Part shown: positions 6,580-10,011 of the stretch, piece after piece
Layout: every line of letters begins with the position of its first letter
How positions within the stretch are numbered: position 1 is the stretch's first letter
NCBI GenBank assembly: GCA_012517025.1
Contig: JAAYVT010000449.1
Coordinates: 1 to 10,011 of the forward strand
Source of the DNA: Phyllobacteriaceae bacterium
GTDB taxonomy: Bacteria > Pseudomonadota > Alphaproteobacteria > Rhizobiales > Ancalomicrobiaceae
Reading direction: 5' to 3'
Length of the DNA: 10,011 nt
Position numbers and translations under genes: made by a program
The notes under the pieces: model-generated
What the model was told of the DNA's origin: nothing
What the model saw: only the letters and a program-made list of their open reading frames with translations
The model's database searches: none

Positions 6580-7383
6580 ATGAAGATCGCAGTCACCGGA
6601 AAGGGCGGCGTCGGCAAATCGACCATCGTCGGCATGCTCGCCCGCGCCATGGCCGACGACGGCTGGAAGATCATGGCGATCGACGCCGATCCCGACGCCA
6701 ATCTCGGATCGGCGATCGGCGTGGCGCCGACCCGCCTCGCCGACGTCGTGCCGATTTCGCGGATGAAGGACCTGGCGCGGGAGCGCACCGGCGCCGCCGA
6801 GACCGCCGGGTCCCATTTCATCCTCAATCCCAGGGTCTCCGACATCCCGGACGAGCTCTGCGTCGAACACGCCGGCATCAAGCTGCTGCTGATGGGTACC
6901 GTCGATCACGCCGGTGGCGGCTGCGTCTGCCCCGAGCACACTCTGGTCCGCGCGCTGCTCCGCCACGTCCTGACCCGCCGCCAGGAATGCGTCCTGATCG
7001 ACATGGAAGCCGGGGTGGAACATTTCGGCCGCGGCACCGTCGAGGCCGTCGACCTGCTGGTGATCGTCGTCGAGCCGGGCGAACGGTCGTTCCAGACGGC
7101 CCGTCAGATCGAGAAGCTGGCGCGCGAGTTGGGCATCGCCCGCATCGCCCTGATCGCCAACAAGGTCGACGGCGCCGCCGACCAGACTTTCGTGCGCGCC
7201 GAGGCCGGCGACCTCGATCTCCTCGCCATGCTGCCCGCCGACCCCGACGTGCGGGCGTCGGATCGCGCCGGGCGGTGTTGTTACGATCTCTCCGAGGGCG
7301 TCCGCGCCCGGGCGCGCCAGCTGGCGGAGATCGTCGTGAAACGGGTTCTGGACGAACCGGGGAGGTTGTCGTGTGCCTCGTGA
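6580..7383 (+). CDS. cooC: CooC, nickel-insertion ATPase for CO dehydrogenase
   Basis: 267-residue MinD/ArsA-type (SIMIBI) ATPase that drives ATP-dependent nickel insertion into CooS. The deviant Walker A motif GKGGVGKST is at residues 7-15, with both the signature Lys8 and the P-loop Lys13. The switch I-like region has DADPDANLG (35-43), and a Walker B-like VLIDMEAG follows around residue 137. The metal-binding C-x-C at the dimer interface is C115/C117 (GGCVCPEH), as in CooC1 of carboxydotrophs. AGGAGGA at 6568-6574 sets the ATG at 6580. The 3' end overlaps the cooT start by 13 nt. Relatives include AcsF and NifH-like maturation ATPases, but the location directly after cooS and the CxC motif make CooC clear. 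Confidence 0.96.
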   Translation: MKIAVTGKGGVGKSTIVGMLARAMADDGWKIMAIDADPDANLGSAIGVAPTRLADVVPISRMKDLARERTGAAETAGSHFILNPRVSDIPDELCVEHAGIKLLLMGTVDHAGGGCVCPEHTLVRALLRHVLTRRQECVLIDMEAGVEHFGRGTVEAVDLLVIVVEPGERSFQTARQIEKLARELGIARIALIANKVDGAADQTFVRAEAGDLDLLAMLPADPDVRASDRAGRCCYDLSEGVRARARQLAEIVVKRVLDEPGRLSCAS

Positions 7384-7580
7384 AGATCGAATTCGACGGC
7401 CCCGACGCCCCGACCGCGCCGATCACCGAGGTCGTCGACCTCGTCGTGTGCGATGCGGCGGTGGAGGTGACGACGCTGTTCGGGGAGAAGATCCGCCTGG
7501 ACGACGCCGTCGTCCGACGCGTCGATCTGGCCGCCGGCGTGGTTCGCCTCGAGAGGAGCGCACGCCATGAACGCCAATGA
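7371..7580 (+). CDS. cooT: CooT, small nickel-binding CODH accessory protein
   Basis: 69-residue protein of the CooT family, a small dimeric nickel chaperone that helps activate CO dehydrogenase; nickel binding in the R. rubrum protein depends on Cys2. Here translation is predicted from GTG at 7371, behind GGGGAGG (7359-7365), giving Met-Cys-Leu-Val, so Cys2 is kept. A start at any later codon would lose this cysteine. A second cysteine is C27. The N-terminus overlaps cooC by 13 nt and the end overlaps cooJ by 14 nt, suggesting coupled translation. The sequence is mainly short alternating hydrophobic stretches, consistent with a small beta-barrel. The name rests on position, length and the MC start; sequence similarity to other CooT proteins could not be tested. 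Confidence 0.87.
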   Translation: MCLVKIEFDGPDAPTAPITEVVDLVVCDAAVEVTTLFGEKIRLDDAVVRRVDLAAGVVRLERSARHERQ

Positions 7581-7866
7581 GATCGCGCGCGCGGCGGAAG
7601 CCCGCGGGCTCGCCCGTCTGCACGCCTATCTGGCGCATTTCGCCAACCATCTGGTGGCCCACGCCGCCGACGTGGCGCACCACCGCGCCGACGTCGAGGA
7701 GACCGGCGAACTGACCCGTCTGCTCGACGCCGCGATGGACGATCTCGAGGCCTCGCGGCGCTCGATGGCGCGGGTGGTGGCGCATCTCGCCGAGAGAATG
7801 GACACCGGCGCGGCGCTCGATCACCATCACGCTCACGACCATCCGCATCGTCACGAGCTTCGGTGA
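7567..7866 (+). CDS. cooJ: CooJ, histidine-rich nickel-binding accessory protein
   Basis: 99-residue nickel-binding helper of CO dehydrogenase maturation. The C-terminal tail has seven histidines within residues 86-96 (H86, 87, 88, 90, 92, 94, 96) mixed with Asp, a nickel store/chelator. This tail is shorter than the 16-His tail reported for R. rubrum CooJ. The N-terminal helical part contains H24-F-x-x-H28-x-x-x-H32, resembling the HWxxHxxxH nickel site described for the CooJ family but with Phe for Trp. The rest looks coiled-coil (many Ala, Leu, Glu, Arg). The ATG at 7567 lies behind AGGAG (7554-7558) and overlaps cooT. It is the last gene before the 119-nt gap to cooA. Confidence 0.92.
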   Translation: MNANEIARAAEARGLARLHAYLAHFANHLVAHAADVAHHRADVEETGELTRLLDAAMDDLEASRRSMARVVAHLAERMDTGAALDHHHAHDHPHRHELR

Positions 7867-7888
7867 GGGTGCCGCATCGACGGAGCCG

Positions 7889-7909
7889 CCGGGGCCCGAG
7901 GACCCCCGG
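7889..7909 (+). repeat. Short GC hairpin after cooJ
   Basis: CCGGGG (7889-7894) and CCCCGG (7904-7909) form a 6-bp stem with a 9-nt loop, 22 nt after the cooJ stop, followed by GTTTC. It could contribute to a 3' end of the cooFSCTJ message. The stem is short, so support is weak. Confidence 0.35.
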
Positions 7910-7928
7910 GGTTTCGTCGTCATCGGCT

Positions 7929-7953
7929 CCCGTCTCGCCGCGGTCGAGACGGG
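7929..7953 (+). repeat. 9-bp hairpin between cooJ and cooA
   Basis: CCCGTCTCG (7929-7937) and CGAGACGGG (7945-7953) form a perfect 9-bp stem with a 7-nt loop, ending 32 nt before the cooA ATG. It is either a terminator-like element separating cooJ from cooA or a leader structure of the cooA message. No CooA-type operator is visible in the 7867-7985 gap, so cooA may use its own promoter or read-through. Confidence 0.5.
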
Positions 7954-7985
7954 CGGTTCGTCGACGGCGTCTCAGGGAGGAGAAG

Positions 7986-8621
7986 ATGCCACCGAGGTTC
8001 AGCATTTCCGGGATTCTGACCGGCCCCACCGGCGAGGAATTCTTCAAGGGATTCGTCGGCCGCTCCTATGCCAAGGGGAGCCTGGTGGCGACCGGCGACA
8101 TCGACGAGAACGGCATTCTCGTCGTCATGAGCGGCCGCCTGCGCATGTTCCTGATCGGCGAGGACAGAGAGCTCAGCCTCTTCTACCTCGGCCCAGGAGA
8201 CATGTTCTGCATGCATTCGGGATGCCTCGTCGAGGCGATCGAACCGTCGGAACTGCGCATCACCGACATCGCCACCTTCGATCGCAAGCTGCGGGAAAAT
8301 CCGTTGATCGCCTGGGCGCTCATCTCGATCCTGGGGCGGGCGTTGGCGTCGTTCCTGCACACCATCGAAGATCTGATGTTCCACGACATCAAGCAGCGGA
8401 TAGCCCGCTTCTTCGTCGAGCAGGCGACCGCCGGTGGTCACGGCTTCGTCGACGGGACCGAGATTCGGCTCGGCGTCGAGGAGATCGCCAAGTCGGTCGG
8501 GTCGTCCCGTCAGGCGACGTCGACCGCCATGAACTGCATGATCAAGGAAGGACTGATCACCAGACTGCGACGCGGGAGCTATTCGATCCCCTCGCTCGAG
8601 CGGCTGCGCGGGCTGCGCTGA
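7986..8621 (+). CDS. cooA: CooA, CO-sensing heme transcription activator
   Basis: 211-residue CRP/FNR-family regulator that binds CO at a heme and then activates coo promoters as a dimer. Diagnostic residues are all present at the R. rubrum numbers: Pro2 (heme ligand from the partner chain; N-terminus MPPRF), Cys75 and His77 (GDMFCMHSGC), and the C-helix core I113, L116, G117 and L120 (ISILGRAL). The conserved hinge TIEDLMFHDIKQRIA is at 126-140. The DNA-binding helix-turn-helix is about 164-192 (VEEIAKSVGSSRQATSTAMN). The frame is open upstream, but GGGAGG at 7975-7980 and the need for Pro2 fix the ATG at 7986. It ends without the acidic tail of the R. rubrum protein. Its likely target in this window is the operator at 3550. 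Confidence 0.97.
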   Translation: MPPRFSISGILTGPTGEEFFKGFVGRSYAKGSLVATGDIDENGILVVMSGRLRMFLIGEDRELSLFYLGPGDMFCMHSGCLVEAIEPSELRITDIATFDRKLRENPLIAWALISILGRALASFLHTIEDLMFHDIKQRIARFFVEQATAGGHGFVDGTEIRLGVEEIAKSVGSSRQATSTAMNCMIKEGLITRLRRGSYSIPSLERLRGLR

Positions 8622-8736
8622 GCCGCCGGACGACGGAACGGACCGTGGAGACGGCCGCCGACGATCGGCGTTCGGCGTCGTTTGGCGCCTCGAAACGAGG
8701 CTCACGGCTGCGTCGCCCGGCTTCCAAGCGAGGGTG

Positions 8737-8748
8737 CGAGGATCCTCG
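8737..8748. repeat. 12-bp perfect palindrome in the cooA-chemoreceptor gap
   Basis: CGAGGATCCTCG is self-complementary over 12 bp and lies 85 nt before the chemoreceptor start. The 211-nt gap also has a small GCCTCG-AAA-CGAGGC hairpin (8687-8701) that might terminate cooA transcription. I see no supported gene, CooA operator or clear promoter in the gap. Either element could be chance in such GC-rich DNA. Confidence 0.35.
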
Positions 8749-8832
8749 TCGCGCCCCCTCGGCGGTCGCCCGCCCGATCCCGCCGCGCCGTTCGTCTTCT
8801 TCCATCTCCACGAACCCCAGGGGACGTCTCCG

Positions 8833-10011
8833 ATGAGCGAGACCGGAATTTCCGAGCTGCGCGCCGCGTTTCGGCGCATCTTCCTGGCGATCCTGCCGCT
8901 CGCTGCGCTCGTGGTCGCCGTCTGCGCCGCTCTGACCGGGCGATACGTCGTCTCCACCCTCGTCCTCGGCGTCGTCTTCGCCGCGCTCGGCACCGGCGCC
9001 CTCATCGTCATGGGCGATCACCCGACCTCTCGTCGCATCGCCTCCGCCGCCTTGATGGGCATGGTCGGCCTGCTCGTCCTGGCGACCGCCGGATCGAACT
9101 GGCAGATCGACATGCACATGGCCTTCTTCGCCGCCCTGGCGGTGGTGGCCGGTTGGGTTTGCTGGCAGTCGATCGTCGTGGCGGCGAGCGTCGTCGCCGT
9201 CCACCATCTGCTGCTGAACCTCGTCTACCCGGCCGCCGTCTTCCCCGAGGGGGCCGACTTCTCCCGCGTCCTGTTGCACGCCGTCGTCCTCCTCACTCAG
9301 GCGGCGACCTTGGTGTGGCTGACCTCCCGCCTGGCGTCGACCTTCGCCGCGGCGGACGGTGCCAGACGGGCGGCGGAAGCCGCGCACGACGCCGCGCACG
9401 TCGCCGCCGCCAACGAGCGCGATCTGTTCTCCCGTCAGGAGCGGCGGCGGACCGAGATCGAGACCGCCGTCGCCGGGTTCGAACGCGCCGTCGCCTCGGC
9501 GATTTCGGACCTCGGCGTCCGCGCCCGCGAGATGGCGGGAACCGCCCTCGCCCTCCAGGAGACGGCGCAGGCGACCTCCTGCGAAGTGTCGACCGCCGAG
9601 ACGGCCTCGCGCGAGGCGACGACCAGCGTCGACGGGGTCGCCGTCGCCGCCGAGGAACTGAGCGCTTCGATCGCCGAGATCGCGACGCGCGTCGCCCGCA
9701 CCGAAGCGATCGTCGCCGAGGCCGATCACGACGCCGAGGCCGCCAGCCGGGAGGTCGAGAGCCTCGCCACCGCGGCCGACGAGATCGGAGACGTGATCGC
9801 GCTCATCCGCAACATCGCCGGACAGACCAATCTCCTCGCCCTCAACGCGACCATCGAAGCGGCCCGCGCCGGCGACGTCGGTCGCGGCTTCGCGGTGGTC
9901 GCCTCCGAGGTCAAGGCGCTCGCCGATCAGACCGCGCAGGCCACCGAAGAGATCGCCACGCAGATCGCCGAGGTCCAGACCGCCACGACCGGCGCGGTGG
10001 AAGCGATCCGC
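8833..10011 (+). CDS. Methyl-accepting chemotaxis protein with six-helix membrane sensor (3' partial)
   Basis: The first 393 residues of a chemoreceptor; the frame is still open at the right edge. Residues 17-165 form about six hydrophobic helices (17-35, 39-59, 69-86, 95-111, 114-135, 145-163) with hardly any periplasmic domain. Histidines lie in or near the helices: H95 (WQIDMHMAFF), H124/H125 (VHHLLLN) and H149 (LLHAVV). No HAMP domain is obvious. From about 200 a long coiled coil leads to the signalling hairpin tip IRNIAGQTNLLALNATIEAARAGDVGRGFAVVASEVKALADQT (about 325-367), the region that contacts CheA/CheW. GGGGA at 8820-8824 precedes the ATG at 8833. The ligand is unknown. Its position behind cooA hints at, but does not show, a link to CO or redox sensing. 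Confidence 0.9.
   Translation, partial: MSETGISELRAAFRRIFLAILPLAALVVAVCAALTGRYVVSTLVLGVVFAALGTGALIVMGDHPTSRRIASAALMGMVGLLVLATAGSNWQIDMHMAFFAALAVVAGWVCWQSIVVAASVVAVHHLLLNLVYPAAVFPEGADFSRVLLHAVVLLTQAATLVWLTSRLASTFAAADGARRAAEAAHDAAHVAAANERDLFSRQERRRTEIETAVAGFERAVASAISDLGVRAREMAGTALALQETAQATSCEVSTAETASREATTSVDGVAVAAEELSASIAEIATRVARTEAIVAEADHDAEAASREVESLATAADEIGDVIALIRNIAGQTNLLALNATIEAARAGDVGRGFAVVASEVKALADQTAQATEEIATQIAEVQTATTGAVEAIR

Noticed and set aside
4724..6583. A 619-residue + strand frame overlapping cooS
   Set aside because: The translation is Arg/Gly/Pro-rich low complexity in the +1 register of cooS, whose own frame has every metal ligand in place; it is a shadow.
7863..7985. Possible upstream start of cooA giving an Arg-rich extension
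   Set aside because: The conserved MPPRF N-terminus with heme ligand Pro2 and a good ribosome-binding site fix the start at 7986; the extension reads through the intergenic hairpins.
1..10011. CRISPR arrays, tRNA or rRNA genes, insertion sequences or attachment sites
   Set aside because: I saw no regularly spaced repeats, RNA gene signatures, transposase motifs or paired terminal repeats; the window is continuous, intact metabolic genes.
1..10011. The idea that this locus is an undescribed system
   Set aside because: Each gene from cooK to cooA matches a known component of the CO-oxidising, hydrogen-evolving coo pathway; only gene order details and regulatory elements appear unusual.

Overview
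The window is a nearly complete carbon monoxide oxidation / hydrogen evolution (coo) locus from a GC-rich bacterium. All genes are on the + strand. CooS and CooA keep the ligand residues of the Rhodospirillum rubrum proteins at the same residue numbers. Together with GC-rich codon use and an alphaproteobacterial-style chemoreceptor at the right edge, this suggests a hydrogenogenic carboxydotrophic alphaproteobacterium. R. rubrum-like or Pleomorphomonas-like would fit, but genus is a guess. The chemistry is the known CO + H2O -> CO2 + H2 pathway coupled to ion pumping; I do not see an undescribed system. The interest lies in arrangement and in details of accessory and regulatory elements.

Layout. 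(1) About 1-3247: energy-converting NiFe hydrogenase module cooK (5' part missing), cooL, cooX, cooU, cooH, tightly packed with ATGA overlaps at X/U and U/H. The usual first gene, cooM, would lie upstream. (2) 3257-3490: hypC, a hydrogenase maturation chaperone closing that cluster, followed by a strong perfect hairpin (3499-3536). (3) 3550-3565: a CooA-type operator, TGTCT-N6-TGACA, which should start a second CO-induced transcript: hypA (3627), cooF (4013), cooS (4605), cooC (6580), cooT (7371, GTG start), cooJ (7567). A second strong hairpin sits between cooS and cooC. (4) 7867-7985: intergenic region with two smaller hairpins, then cooA (7986-8621), the CO-sensing heme activator. (5) 8622-8832: 211-bp gap with no supported gene, then a chemoreceptor (8833 to the right edge, 3' part missing) with a six-helix membrane sensor containing histidines.

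How it works together. CO binds the CooA heme and CooA activates the coo promoters. CooS oxidises CO at its Ni-Fe-S C-cluster; electrons pass through CooF to the membrane hydrogenase (CooK/L/X/U/H plus CooM outside the window), which makes H2 and is thought to pump ions. CooC, CooT and CooJ supply nickel to CooS; HypA and HypC serve nickel and Fe-ligand insertion into CooH. HypB, D, E and F are not in the window and must be encoded elsewhere if the hydrogenase is matured.
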